Source: Azospira restricta (GTDB lineage Bacteria > Pseudomonadota > Gammaproteobacteria > Burkholderiales > Rhodocyclaceae). Taken from it: a DNA stretch of 64,000 nucleotides. The notes beneath the pieces were generated by a model. It made no database searches and was not told where the DNA came from. It saw only the letters and a list, made by a program, of their open reading frames with translations. Positions 20,570 to 28,786 of this stretch are shown here, one piece after another. The position numbers were made by a program, and so were the translations under genes. The stretch covers positions 496,001 to 560,000 of the forward strand of contig NZ_CP064781.1 of the NCBI RefSeq assembly GCF_016858125.1, written 5' to 3'. The first letter of the stretch is position 1. Each line of letters begins with the position of its first letter.

Positions 20570-20582
20570 GCCCGCGCGCGGC

Positions 20583-20945
20583 TCAGAGGGCGGCGATCTT
20601 GGCCAGCAGTTCTTCCGGATTGACCGGCTTCACCAGGTAATCCTGGGCGCCCTGGCGCAGGCCCCAGATCTTGTCGGTTTCCTGGCTCTTCGTCGTGCAC
20701 ACGAAGACCGGGATGTTCTTGGTGTCGTCGTCGCGGGTCAGCGTGCGCGTCGCCTGGTAGCCGTTGAGGCCGGGCATCACCACGTCCATGATGACCAGGT
20801 CCGGCAACTCCGCCTTGGCCTTGCTGATCCCTTCCTCGCCGCTCTCGGCGGTGACCACCTGGTAGCCGTTCTTGCTCAGCAGCTCGACCAGGAAATGGCG
20901 CTCGGTGGGGGAATCGTCGACGACGAGGATTTTCTTCACGGGCAT
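20583..20945 (-). CDS. pilH: PilH twitching motility response regulator
   Basis: A single-domain CheY-like receiver of 120 residues. The acidic pocket is in ILVVDDSPTE, the phosphoacceptor in VIMDVVMPGLNG and the conserved lysine in YLVKPVNPEE. In Pseudomonas PilH promotes retraction or limits signalling from ChpA. The ATG at 20945 is preceded by GGAG and gives the standard MPVKKILVVDD start; an upstream in-frame ATG would overrun the gap to pilG. Confidence 0.93.
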   Translation of the reverse strand: MPVKKILVVDDSPTERHFLVELLSKNGYQVVTAESGEEGISKAKAELPDLVIMDVVMPGLNGYQATRTLTRDDDTKNIPVFVCTTKSQETDKIWGLRQGAQDYLVKPVNPEELLAKIAAL

Positions 20946-20982
20946 GCTGTTACTCCGATGATTGCGTGTGATGCGAGTCTCG

Positions 20983-21381
20983 TTACTGAACCGACTGCGG
21001 CGCGAAGCTCGCAACCGCCTGCAGCAGGCTGTCCTTGGTAAACGGCTTGGTGAGGTACTGGTCGGAGCCGACCATGCGGCCGCGGGCGCGGTCGAACAGG
21101 CCGTCCTTGGAGGAGAGCATGATCACCGGCGTGGCGCGGAAACGGGCGTTCTTCTTGATCAGCGCGCAGGTCTGGTAGCCGTCGAGGCGCGGCATCATGA
21201 TGTCGCAGAAGATGATGTCCGGCTGATGGTCGGCGATCTTCGCCAGCGCATCGAAGCCGTCCTCGGCGAGCAGCACCTGGCAACCGGCTTGCACCAGAAA
21301 GATCTCGGCGCTGCGCCGGATGGTGTTGCTGTCGTCGATCACCATGACCTTGACGCCGCGCAGGTTTGCAGCTTCAGCCAA
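20983..21381 (-). CDS. pilG: PilG twitching motility response regulator
   Basis: A single-domain receiver of 132 residues with VMVIDDSNTIRRSAE, phosphoacceptor motif FCDIMMPRLDG and YLTKPFTKDSL. PilG is the output regulator thought to act on pilus extension and on adenylate cyclase in Pseudomonas. It is the first gene of the pilGHIJ-chpA operon and lies 93 bases downstream of the rubredoxin gene on the same strand. Confidence 0.94.
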   Translation of the reverse strand: MAEAANLRGVKVMVIDDSNTIRRSAEIFLVQAGCQVLLAEDGFDALAKIADHQPDIIFCDIMMPRLDGYQTCALIKKNARFRATPVIMLSSKDGLFDRARGRMVGSDQYLTKPFTKDSLLQAVASFAPQSVQ

Positions 21382-21457
21382 TTCCTTCCTCCATGGGCGC
21401 CGGATAATCTGTGTTCTTCGCCTGTTTTCCGGGCCGGCGCCGAAATAATTGCATCCA

Positions 21458-21463
21458 ACTATA
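21458..21463 (-). promoter_or_regulatory. possible -10 element for the pil-chp operon
   Basis: Read on the minus strand the sequence is TATAGT, in an AT-rich patch (about 21443-21475) that stands out in the 93-base gap before pilG. No good -35 is visible. It overlaps the 3' side of the rubredoxin gene boundary. Confidence 0.35.
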
Positions 21464-21474
21464 CCGTAAATGGC

Positions 21475-21663
21475 TCAGATTTCGATCATTTCGAAGTCCT
21501 CCTTGCGCGCCCCGCACTCCGGGCAGACCCAGTTGATCGGCAGGTCTTCCCAGCGGGTTCCCGGTGGGATTCCCTCGTTGGGCGCGCCGGCTGCCTCGTC
21601 GTAGATCCAGCCGCAGACCTGGCACATCCAGGTACGGGGCTTGGCGACGGTCGGAGAGTTCAT
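21475..21663 (-). CDS. rubA: rubredoxin
   Basis: A 62-residue small iron-sulfur electron carrier with both Cys pairs of the Fe(Cys)4 site, CQVCGWIYDE and CPECGARKEDFE. It contains the aromatic core residues WIYD and NWVCP. It probably passes electrons in oxidative-stress or oxygen-scavenging reactions. ATG at 21663 gives the standard length; its ribosome site is weak. It is divergent from thiD and upstream of pilG, a placement common in Rhodocyclales relatives. Confidence 0.93.
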   Translation of the reverse strand: MNSPTVAKPRTWMCQVCGWIYDEAAGAPNEGIPPGTRWEDLPINWVCPECGARKEDFEMIEI

Positions 21664-21692
21664 TGGCGGGGCGGCGAATGGAGCAGATGGGG

Positions 21693-21698
21693 TAGAAT
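21693..21698 (+). promoter_or_regulatory. -10 element for thiD
   Basis: TAGAAT lies 48 bases before the thiD ATG. A clear -35 is not seen. The short leader shows no TPP riboswitch features. Confidence 0.4.
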
Positions 21699-21746
21699 CG
21701 GCGATTCTAGCCAAACCGCTTTTGCCGTGCCAAGCCGGCGCCGCGC

Positions 21747-22586
21747 ATGAACCAGAACCCCCGACTGCTCCCGCCCATCGTCCTCACCTTCGCCGCCAGC
21801 GACCCCTCCGGCGGCGCCGGCGTGCAGGCCGACCTGCTGACCCAGGCCTCGATGGGCTGCCACCCGCTGTCGGTGATCACCGCGATCACCGTCCAGGACA
21901 CCCTCGGCGTCGAGGCGGTGCATGCGCTCGACGCCGACTGGGTCGAGGACCAGGCGCGCGCGGTGCTCGAAGACATGCCGGTGGCCGCATTCAAGATCGG
22001 GCTGCTCGGCAGCGTCGAGAACATCTCGGTCGTCGCCGAGATCCTCGCCGACTATCCGGACATCCCGCTGGTCTTCGACCCGGTGCTCGCCTCCGGCCGC
22101 GGCGACGAGCTGTCGACCGAGGAGATGGTCGAAGCGATGCGCGAGATGCTGCTGCCGCAGACGACGGTGCTGACGCCGAACAGCATGGAGGCCCGCCGCC
22201 TGGCCGAGGAGGACGGCGACGAGGACTCGCCCGACCTCGCCGGCTGCGCGCAGCGGCTGATCAGCTACGGCTGCGAATACGTACTGGTCACCGGCACGCA
22301 CGAGAACACGGCGAAGGTGATCAACACCCTCTACGGCGAGAACGGCCAGATCCGCAGCGACCGCTGGGAGCGCCTGCCCGGCAGCTACCACGGCTCGGGC
22401 TGCACGCTGGCCTCGGCGATCGCCGCCAACCTCGCCAACGGGCTGGACATCGGCGACGCCGTGCGCGACGCGCAGGAATACACCTGGCAGGCGCTGGCCA
22501 ACGGCTTCCGCCCGGGCATGGGCCAGCACATCCCCGACCGCTTCTTCTGGGCGCGCGCCGACGAGCTCGAACAGGATGAGTCCTAG
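21747..22586 (+). CDS. thiD: hydroxymethylpyrimidine / phosphomethylpyrimidine kinase
   Basis: Phosphorylates HMP twice to HMP diphosphate for thiamine synthesis. The 279-residue ribokinase-fold protein has AASDPSGGAGVQADL at the N terminus and the anion-hole motif GSYHGSGCTLASAIAANLA. The gene ends at the left boundary of the inserted element: the first two bases of its TAG stop (22584-22585) are the duplicated target TA. Before insertion the stop would have been TAA at the same codon, so the protein is unchanged by the insertion. Confidence 0.95.
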   Translation: MNQNPRLLPPIVLTFAASDPSGGAGVQADLLTQASMGCHPLSVITAITVQDTLGVEAVHALDADWVEDQARAVLEDMPVAAFKIGLLGSVENISVVAEILADYPDIPLVFDPVLASGRGDELSTEEMVEAMREMLLPQTTVLTPNSMEARRLAEEDGDEDSPDLAGCAQRLISYGCEYVLVTGTHENTAKVINTLYGENGQIRSDRWERLPGSYHGSGCTLASAIAANLANGLDIGDAVRDAQEYTWQALANGFRPGMGQHIPDRFFWARADELEQDES

Positions 22587-22611
22587 GGCGTGTTCTCATC
22601 CAATTCATGGG
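22586..22611 (+). repeat. left terminal inverted repeat of the MITE
   Basis: It pairs with 22827-22852, differing at two of 26 positions. Read outward (minus strand) it contains an ATG, as does the right copy. Confidence 0.85.
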
Positions 22612-22826
22612 CACGACGCTGTCGTCACGGGATGCAGCGCAAGGCGCGTCGGCGCTGCCTGGCTGATGCCAGGCAAGCCGAGGCAACACCGCGATGCGCC
22701 CGCGACGGCAGCGTCCCGGAGGGTTGCCCCGAGCCGGCGGCGCCCGCTTCGTTGCTCGGCTTGCCCGCACTCCAGTGCGGGCGGCGCCGCGCGTCTCGCG
22801 CTCACCGCCGGCTCGGGGCAACGCGC

Positions 22827-22852
22827 CCCACGAATTGAATGAGAACACGCCC
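22827..22852 (-). repeat. right terminal inverted repeat of the MITE, carrying the thiE start codon
   Basis: It is the inverted copy of 22586-22611. The outward-facing ATGAGAACACGCCC at its outer end supplies the only usable start codon for thiE (22839). Confidence 0.85.
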
Positions 22853-23477
22853 TAAGCTGCGCGGACTGTACGCGATCACGCCGGAAGAGACGGACGAGGC
22901 GCGGCTGATCGCCATCGCCGGCGCTGCCGTGCGCGGCGGCGCGGCGCTGCTGCAACTGCGCGACAAGACGACCGACGCCGCCCGCCGCCTACGCCTGGCG
23001 ACCGCGCTGCAGGCGCTGTGCCGCGAACACGGCGCCCGCTTCATCGTGAACGACGACCTCGAACTGGCGCGGGCCGTCGACGCCGACGGCGTCCATCTCG
23101 GCGCCGACGACGGCGACCTCGCCGCCGCCCGTCGCGCGCTGCCCGCCGGCAGGCTGCTCGGCGCCTCGTGCTACGCCGACCTCGACACGGCGCGCCGCGC
23201 CGTCGCCCTGGGTGCCGACTACGTCGCCTTCGGCGCCGTCTGCCCGTCGCCGACCAAGCCGCAGGCGGTGCGCGCGCCGCTGGCCCTGCTCAGCCGCGCC
23301 CGCGCCGAGCTCGGCGTGCCGGTCTGTGCGATCGGCGGCATCACGCTCGCCGACGCGCCGCGCATCGTCGCCGCCGGCGCCGACCTGCTCGCCGTCATCA
23401 GCGACCTTTTCGCGGCGCCGGACATCGCCCGGCGCGCGCAGGACTACCAACGATTGTTCCAGGAGCCGACAACATGA
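22839..23477 (+). CDS. thiE: thiamine-phosphate synthase with element-derived start
   Basis: Joins HMP diphosphate and thiazole phosphate to thiamine phosphate. The 212-residue TIM-barrel protein has [25 protein letters not shown], the CPSPTKPQA phosphate loop and VCAIGGIT. The start ATG and the first five codons (MRTRP) lie in the right repeat and flanking TA of the inserted element; the codon before ATG is TGA, and the next in-frame GTG is about 30 codons in, beyond the first strand. No Shine-Dalgarno sequence precedes the ATG. The ancestral start, ATGAGTCCTAAGCTG (MSPKL), would have overlapped the thiD end. The stop overlaps hemL (ATGA). Confidence 0.92.
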   Translation: MRTRPKLRGLYAITPEETDEARLIAIAGAAVRGGAALLQLRDKTTDAARRLRLATALQALCREHGARFIVNDDLELARAVDADGVHLGADDGDLAAARRALPAGRLLGASCYADLDTARRAVALGADYVAFGAVCPSPTKPQAVRAPLALLSRARAELGVPVCAIGGITLADAPRIVAAGADLLAVISDLFAAPDIARRAQDYQRLFQEPTT

Positions 23478-24754
23478 CCTCCCGCAACCAGCAACTCTTC
23501 GAAGCCGCCCAGCGGCACATCCCCGGCGGCGTCAACTCGCCGGTGCGCGCCTTCCGCTCGGTCGGCGGCGTGCCCTGCTTCTTCAAGGAAGGCAAGGGCC
23601 CGCACGTGTGGGACGCCGACGGCAAGCGCTACACCGACTATGTCGGCTCGTGGGGCCCGCTGATCCTCGGCCATGCCCACCCCGACGTCGTCCGCGCGGT
23701 GCAGGAAGCGGCCGCGCGCGGCCTCTCCTTCGGCGCACCGACCGAGGCCGAGATCGAGATGGCCGACCTGCTCTGCGAGCTGCTGCCGAACGTCGACATG
23801 GTGCGCCTGGTGTCCTCCGGCACCGAGGCGACGATGAGCGCGATCCGGCTGGCCCGCGGCCACACCGGCCGCGACGTGCTGATCAAGTTCGAGGGCTGCT
23901 ACCACGGCCATTCCGACAGCCTGCTGGTGAAGGCCGGCTCCGGGCTGCTCACCTTCGGCAACCCGTCCTCCGGCGGCGTCCCGGCCGACCTCGCGCAGCA
24001 CACGCTGGTGCTCGACTACAACGACCCGCAGCAGCTGGCAGAGGCCTTCGCCAAGCACCCGGACCGCATCGCCGCGGTGATCGTCGAACCGGTGGTCGGC
24101 AACATGAACCTGATCGCGCCGAAACCCGAGTTCCTGCAGGCGATGCGCGAGCTGTGCACCCAGTACGGCGCGGTGCTGATCTTCGACGAGGTGATGACCG
24201 GCTTCCGCGTCGGCCCGCAGTGTGCGCAGGGCTACTACGGCATCACCCCGGACCTGACCACGCTCGGCAAGGTGATCGGCGGCGGCATGCCGGTCGGCGC
24301 CTTCGGCGGCAAGCGCGAGATCATGGAAAAGATCGCCCCGCTCGGCCCGGTCTATCAGGCCGGTACGCTGTCGGGCAACCCGGTGGCGGTGGCCGCGGGC
24401 CTCGCGACGCTGAAGCTGGTGCAGCAACCCGGCTTCTACGAAGCGTTGACGCAGAAGACGCTGCGCCTGACCGACGGCCTCACCGCGGCGGCGAAGAAGC
24501 ACGGCGTCGACTTCGTCGCGCAGTCGGTCGGCGGCATGTTCGGCCTCTACTTCGCCAGGGAATGCCCGGCGACCTACGCGGCGGTGCTGGAGTGCGACAA
24601 GGAAGCCTTCAACCGCTTCTTCCACGCCATGCTGGAGGCCGGCCACTACTTCGCGCCGTCGGCCTTCGAGGCCGGCTTCGTCTCGGCCGCGCACAGCGAC
24701 GCCGACATCGACGCGACGATCGCCGCCGCCGACGCCTGGTTCGCCCGGCAATGA
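23474..24754 (+). CDS. hemL: glutamate-1-semialdehyde 2,1-aminomutase
   Basis: Converts glutamate-1-semialdehyde to 5-aminolevulinate for haem and tetrapyrrole synthesis. The 426-residue PLP enzyme has the PLP lysine K266 in [17 protein letters not shown], the FDEVMTGFR motif and the N-terminal [12 protein letters not shown] signature. It overlaps thiE by four bases (ATGA) and the next gene by four (ATGA), so all are coupled. Confidence 0.97.
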   Translation: MTSRNQQLFEAAQRHIPGGVNSPVRAFRSVGGVPCFFKEGKGPHVWDADGKRYTDYVGSWGPLILGHAHPDVVRAVQEAAARGLSFGAPTEAEIEMADLLCELLPNVDMVRLVSSGTEATMSAIRLARGHTGRDVLIKFEGCYHGHSDSLLVKAGSGLLTFGNPSSGGVPADLAQHTLVLDYNDPQQLAEAFAKHPDRIAAVIVEPVVGNMNLIAPKPEFLQAMRELCTQYGAVLIFDEVMTGFRVGPQCAQGYYGITPDLTTLGKVIGGGMPVGAFGGKREIMEKIAPLGPVYQAGTLSGNPVAVAAGLATLKLVQQPGFYEALTQKTLRLTDGLTAAAKKHGVDFVAQSVGGMFGLYFARECPATYAAVLECDKEAFNRFFHAMLEAGHYFAPSAFEAGFVSAAHSDADIDATIAAADAWFARQ

Positions 24755-25089
24755 CGCAGACCGTCGCCTGGCTGGTGCTGCTCGTCGCCGGGCTGTGCGA
24801 GATCGGCTGGGCGGTCGGGCTGAAATACACCGACGGCTTCTCGCGGCTGTGGCCGTCGCTCGGCACCGCCGTCGCGATGGTCGCCTCGGTGGTGCTGCTC
24901 GGGCTGTCGCTGAAGGCGCTGCCGCTGGGAACCGCCTACGCGGTGTGGACGGGGATCGGCGCCGTCGGCACGGCGATCCTCGGCATCGTCCTGTTCAACG
25001 AGCCGCGCGATGCGCTGCGGCTCGCCTGCATCGCGCTGATCGTCGCCGGCATCGTCGGCCTCAAGCTGGTGACGCCGGCGGGCGATTGA
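24751..25089 (+). CDS. sugE: SMR-family exporter of the SugE/Gdx type
   Basis: A four-helix small multidrug resistance protein of 112 residues with the membrane-embedded glutamate in [18 protein letters not shown] and the Gdx-type sequence [16 protein letters not shown]. The SugE/Gdx subtype mainly exports guanidinium, so this is the inferred substrate. It is coupled to hemL by an ATGA overlap, and no guanidine riboswitch precedes it. It converges with corA with no gap (stop at 25089, corA stop at 25090). Confidence 0.87.
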   Translation: MTQTVAWLVLLVAGLCEIGWAVGLKYTDGFSRLWPSLGTAVAMVASVVLLGLSLKALPLGTAYAVWTGIGAVGTAILGIVLFNEPRDALRLACIALIVAGIVGLKLVTPAGD

Positions 25090-26052
25090 TTACCTGAGCC
25101 AGCCCTTCTTGCGGAAGTACCAGAAGGGCAGTGCCACCGACACCACCATCAGCCCGATCGAGAACGGGTAGCCGAGCTTCCACTTCAGTTCCGGCATGAA
25201 GTCGAAGTTCATGCCGTAGATGCTGGCAATCAGCGTCGGCGGCAGCAGCGCGACCGAGGCCACCGAGAAGATCTTCACGATCTTGTTCTGGTTGATGTTG
25301 ATGAAGCCGACGGTGGCGTCCATCAGGAAGTTGATCTTGTCGAACAGGAACGAGGTGTGGCCGTCGAGCGAGTCGATGTCGCGCAGGATCTGCCGCGCCT
25401 CCTCGGCCTGGTCGGCGGTCAGCAGGCGGTTGCGCATCAGGAAGGAGACGGCGCGCCGGGTGTCCATCACGTTGCGGCGGATGCGCCCGTTCAAGTCCTC
25501 CTCGCGGGCGATGTTGGCCAGCGCCTCGGCCGCGTCCTCGTCGGTCAGCGGGCTCTTCAGCACCTGGCGGCTGACCGCCTCGAGCGCCTCGTAGACCTCC
25601 TCCAGCGCATCGGCGGAATACTCGGCGTCGGTCGCGTAGAGGTCGAGCAGAACGTCCATGCAGTCCGCGACCGAGCCCGGCTTCAGCCGCGCGCGCATGC
25701 GCACCAGGCGAAACACCGGCAGATCCTCGTGGTGCAGGCTGTAGAGCACATCGTTCTTGAGCATGAAGGCGACGCGGACGTTGCGCGCGCCCTCCTCGTC
25801 GTCGAGCAGGAAGTCGGAGCGGATGTGCAGCTCGCCGTTCTCTTCCTGGAAGAAGCGGGCCGACGCCTCGATGTCGCCGACCTCGTCCTCCTCCGGAATC
25901 TCGGTGCCGAACACCGCCTGCACCCAGTCGCGCTCCTGATCGGTCGGCGAATCGATGTCGATCCAGATCGGCTTGGCCTTCGCCAGGTCCTCGCGCGATT
26001 CGACGTGAATCTGCTTGAGTCGGCCGTTGGCGAGCTCGAAGGCGTTGATCAT
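25090..26052 (-). CDS. corA: CorA-family magnesium/cobalt transporter
   Basis: A homopentameric divalent cation channel of the inner membrane. The 320-residue protein has a large acidic cytoplasmic N domain and two C-terminal membrane helices; the first ends in the selectivity motif YGMNF, and the basic tail FRKKGWLR follows the second. GAGGAG lies about 8 bases before the ATG. The 330-base region upstream is discussed separately as a structured leader. Confidence 0.93.
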   Translation of the reverse strand: MINAFELANGRLKQIHVESREDLAKAKPIWIDIDSPTDQERDWVQAVFGTEIPEEDEVGDIEASARFFQEENGELHIRSDFLLDDEEGARNVRVAFMLKNDVLYSLHHEDLPVFRLVRMRARLKPGSVADCMDVLLDLYATDAEYSADALEEVYEALEAVSRQVLKSPLTDEDAAEALANIAREEDLNGRIRRNVMDTRRAVSFLMRNRLLTADQAEEARQILRDIDSLDGHTSFLFDKINFLMDATVGFININQNKIVKIFSVASVALLPPTLIASIYGMNFDFMPELKWKLGYPFSIGLMVVSVALPFWYFRKKGWLR

Positions 26053-26382
26053 TGCATGCTCCTCGCAATCTGCCGCGCCGCCATCGCCGGCGGCGCAGCC
26101 AATAAAACCGGCGACCGCGCCGTGGCGGGCGCCTGTCGCGATGTCTGTCGATGGAGTGCGCGGGGAGGAATCCCCGGAAAACGCACCATCCCTGGGAGCG
26201 GCGGGATGGTGGCGAGCTGGCGGCCGACCTTATCCCGTCGCGGTGCCGGCCTGAGCCGGCCTGTTGCTACAAGGGCAACTGTCCACGTGGGTGACCCCGG
26301 AAATGAGATGCGGCGGAGTTTACAACGTTTGTGCGGCCGCAACAATTACGGAAACGTTACGCCGCACGCTTTGCGCGCGGGA
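26053..26382 (-). promoter_or_regulatory. corA upstream region with structured leader
   Basis: This 330-base gap between mtgA and corA (both minus) has no convincing gene. Read on the minus strand it has an AT-rich patch at about 26325-26358 that could hold a promoter. Three hairpins follow: GCCGGC-loop-GCCGGC (26245-26260); CACCATCCC paired with GGGATGGTG (26184-26211); and a two-part stem of GTGCG/CGCAC enclosing CGGGGA/TCCCCG (26156-26186). The last two share bases 26184-26186, so they compete. It does not resemble the M-box consensus. Confidence 0.45.
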
Positions 26383-27078
26383 TCAGGGAACGGCGGCCGC
26401 CGGCATGCGCGCGAGGATGATCTCGGCCTTGCGGGCGAGCCCCGGCGCGCCGCGGTTGCGGTCGTAGAAGCGCGGGCTGGGCACCATCGCCGCCAGCCGC
26501 GCCGCCTGCTCCGGACCGAGCTGGCCGGCGCCGACGCCGTAGTAGTGGCGGGCGGCAGCCTCGGCGCCGAATACGCCGTTGCCCCACTCGATGACGTTCA
26601 GATAGACCTCGAAGATGCGACGCTTGCTCCACACGGCCTCGATCATCAGCGTGATGATCGCCTCCTCGCCCTTGCGCAGCAGCGAGCGCGTCGGCGTCAG
26701 GAAGAGGTTCTTGGCGAGCTGCTGCGAGATCGTCGAGCCGCCGGCGACGGCGCGCCCCTTCTTCTCGTTCTTCTCCATCGCACGCTGGATGCCCTCCCAG
26801 TCGAAGCCCTCGTGGTGCACGAACTTGGCGTCCTCGGCGGCGATCAGCGCACGCTTGAGATGGATCGAGATGCGCTCGTAGGGCAGCCACTGCTTCTTCA
26901 AGGCCGCGTTCGGCTGCTTCGCCTGCAGCTCGGCGAGGCGGATCTCCATGAAGCGCGTGGTGCCGGGGTTGAACCAGCCCCAGTAGAGCACCCAGCCGAA
27001 CAGCCAGAGCAGGTAGGCGAGGAGCAGCGCCAGCAGCGCGAGCAGCGTGCGGCGCAGCCAGCCGGAGATGCGCTTCAT
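26383..27078 (-). CDS. mtgA: monofunctional peptidoglycan glycosyltransferase
   Basis: A family GT51 enzyme of 231 residues that polymerises lipid II into glycan strands without a transpeptidase domain. It has one N-terminal membrane anchor ([18 protein letters not shown]), the catalytic glutamate region [16 protein letters not shown], the [15 protein letters not shown] motif and [15 protein letters not shown]. The ATG overlaps the aroE stop (ATGA). It is the last gene of the six-gene minus-strand operon that begins with the repressor at 31976. Confidence 0.95.
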   Translation of the reverse strand: MKRISGWLRRTLLALLALLLAYLLWLFGWVLYWGWFNPGTTRFMEIRLAELQAKQPNAALKKQWLPYERISIHLKRALIAAEDAKFVHHEGFDWEGIQRAMEKNEKKGRAVAGGSTISQQLAKNLFLTPTRSLLRKGEEAIITLMIEAVWSKRRIFEVYLNVIEWGNGVFGAEAAARHYYGVGAGQLGPEQAARLAAMVPSPRFYDRNRGAPGLARKAEIILARMPAAAVP

Positions 27079-27890
27079 GCCGCGCGCAGCGCGGCGAGGA
27101 CCGGCAGCGTATCCGGGCGCACGCCGCGCCAGACGAAAAAGGCCTCGGCGGCCTGCTCGACCAGCATGCCGAGGCCGTCGGCGAGGCGTGCGACGCCGAG
27201 CCGGCGGGCATGGGCGAGGAAGGCGGTGTCGCCCTTGCCGTACATCATGTCGTAGGCCAGCGCGTCCGGCGAGAAAACCCCTTCCGGCAGCGGCGGCACC
27301 TCGCCGGCGAGGCTCGCCGCGGTGGCATTGACGACGACGTCGAAGCTCTCGCCGGTGAGATCGGCGAAGCCGCAGCCGCGCACCGGGCCGACCTCGGCGA
27401 AATGCAGCGCGAGATCCTCGGCGCGCGCCGCGGTGCGGTTGGCGATCACCACCGCCTCCGGCTCGCGCTCGAGGATCGGCCCGAGCGCGCCGCGGGCGGC
27501 GCCGCCGGCGCCGAGCAGCAGCACGCGGCGGCCGGCGAGCGGTGTCTTCAGGTTGAACACCAGGTCGCGCACGAGACCGGCGCCGTCGGTGTTGTCGCCG
27601 ACGATGCGGCCGTCGGCGAAGGACAGCGTGTTCACCGCGCCGGCCAGCCGCGCGCGGTCGCTGTGCGCGTCGCACAGACGGAAGGCCTCTTCCTTGAACG
27701 GCACGGTGACATTGGCGCCGCGCCCGCCGGCGGCGGCGAAGGCGCGCACGGCGGCGGCGAAGCCGTCGAGCGGCGCCAGCCGCGCCTCGTAGACGAGGTC
27801 CTCGCCGGTCTGCCGCGCGAACAGCGCATGGATCGCCGGCGACTTGCTGTGGCCGATCGGGTTGCCGATGACGCAGTAGCGGTCGCTCAT
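27075..27890 (-). CDS. aroE: shikimate dehydrogenase
   Basis: Reduces 3-dehydroshikimate to shikimate with NADPH in aromatic amino acid synthesis. The 271-residue protein has the substrate motif [10 protein letters not shown], the catalytic lysine in [11 protein letters not shown], the aspartate in [10 protein letters not shown], and the NADP loop [11 protein letters not shown] with NRT. It starts 10 bases after the TonB-like gene and overlaps mtgA by four bases. Confidence 0.95.
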   Translation of the reverse strand: MSDRYCVIGNPIGHSKSPAIHALFARQTGEDLVYEARLAPLDGFAAAVRAFAAAGGRGANVTVPFKEEAFRLCDAHSDRARLAGAVNTLSFADGRIVGDNTDGAGLVRDLVFNLKTPLAGRRVLLLGAGGAARGALGPILEREPEAVVIANRTAARAEDLALHFAEVGPVRGCGFADLTGESFDVVVNATAASLAGEVPPLPEGVFSPDALAYDMMYGKGDTAFLAHARRLGVARLADGLGMLVEQAAEAFFVWRGVRPDTLPVLAALRAA

Positions 27891-27900
27891 ACCGACTCCG

Positions 27901-28785
27901 TCAGCGCGTCTCGAGCGCGTCGCCGCGCGTGAAGGACCAGGTGCGCGTGATCTCGATGATGTCGGTGTCGCGCCGAATGTCCGGCGGGAACGGCGCATAC
28001 GGCGAGGCCATCTGCACGATGCGGCGCGCCGCATCGTCGAGCGTCCGGTGCCCGGAACTGCGGTTGATCTCGATCTTCTGCACCACGCCGTCGCTCTGGA
28101 TGCTGACCGAGAGGACCAGGCTGCCGTAGAGCTTGCCCTTGGCCGCCTCGGGGTAGTTCAGCGTGCCGACGCGCTCGACCTTCAGCCGCCAGTCCTCGAC
28201 GTACTGCGCGAAGCGGTACTCGTCGGCGCGCGTGCCGATGTTCTTCTTGCGCGGACGCTTGTTGTATTCGTCCACGTTCCGTGCGATCTCCGCCTCCATC
28301 CGCGCCATCGCCAGCGCCGACGACGCCAGCTCGCGCCCGGACAGCGCCGGCACCGGTTCCGGCTGCGCTTCGCGCTGCTCCTGCGGCGCCGCCGTCGCCT
28401 TGCTGCGCGCCTCGGCCAGCAGCTTCTGCTGGCGTGCCTCCAGCTCCTGCACGCGGCGCTGCTTCTGTTCCAGGTCGGCCCCCGCCTGCTGCCGCGCCGA
28501 CGGCGGCAGCGGCGTCTTCGCCCGGCGGTTGTCGTCGACGTTGCCGCCGCCGTCGAGGTTGGCCTGCGCCAGCGCCTGCGCTTCCGACGGCCGGCGTGCC
28601 GACTTGCTGTTCACCAGGATGATCTCGAGCGCCTTGTCCTTGACCGCGCGCGTCGCGTCGGGGAACTGGAAGTTCAGCGACAGCAGGCCACCGTGCAGCA
28701 GCAGCGAGGCGCCGACGGCCAGCCACAGCTTGCGGTCCGTCGCCGGGTCGCGCAGCGCCAGGGGCATCGGCAGCGCGGTCGCCAT
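27901..28785 (-). CDS. TonB-family energy transducer-like protein
   Basis: A 294-residue envelope protein with a short cytoplasmic head, one membrane anchor ([18 protein letters not shown]), a long Gln/Ala/Arg-rich helical segment instead of the usual Pro-Lys spacer, and a C-terminal TonB_C-like domain ([31 protein letters not shown]). No exbB or exbD gene is near and no TonB-dependent receptor is in the window, so its partner is unclear; the fold may serve another periplasm-spanning role. It starts one base after the RNB gene stop (TGAGATG). Confidence 0.82.
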   Translation of the reverse strand: MATALPMPLALRDPATDRKLWLAVGASLLLHGGLLSLNFQFPDATRAVKDKALEIILVNSKSARRPSEAQALAQANLDGGGNVDDNRRAKTPLPPSARQQAGADLEQKQRRVQELEARQQKLLAEARSKATAAPQEQREAQPEPVPALSGRELASSALAMARMEAEIARNVDEYNKRPRKKNIGTRADEYRFAQYVEDWRLKVERVGTLNYPEAAKGKLYGSLVLSVSIQSDGVVQKIEINRSSGHRTLDDAARRIVQMASPYAPFPPDIRRDTDIIEITRTWSFTRGDALETR

Positions 28786-28786
28786 C

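Larger units (their letters stand above)
22586..22852. mobile_element. 267-bp MITE-like element inserted at the thiD/thiE junction
   Basis: The element has terminal inverted repeats of 26 bases (24 of 26 identical, outer 14 bases GGGCGTGTTCTCAT perfect) and is flanked by a TA duplication (22584-22585 and 22853-22854). It encodes no plausible transposase. Inside are three further palindromes: GCCTGGC-TGAT-GCCAGGC at 22657-22674, a 17-base pair of arms at 22724-22740 and 22805-22821 (TTGCCCCGAGCCGGCGG), and between those arms GCCCGCACT-CC-AGTGCGGGC at 22763-22782. Removing the element and one TA recreates overlapping thiD and thiE genes. TA duplication suggests mobilisation by an IS630/Tc1-mariner transposase, which is inference. 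Confidence 0.85.

Noticed and set aside
21664-21746. A TPP riboswitch before thiD
   Set aside because: The gap between rubA and thiD starts is only 83 bases and lacks the conserved THI-box sequences.
24600-24750. A guanidine riboswitch for the SugE/Gdx gene
   Set aside because: The gene starts inside the end of hemL (ATGA overlap), so there is no room for a leader.
26049-26345. A 98-codon frame through the corA leader ending at the corA start
   Set aside because: Its composition (Pro, Arg, Ala) is that of random GC-rich DNA and it has no clear ribosome site. A leader peptide cannot be excluded, so it is mentioned in the corA leader finding only.
26053-26382. An M-box magnesium riboswitch before corA
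   Set aside because: The hairpins do not match the M-box consensus order or its conserved unpaired bases.
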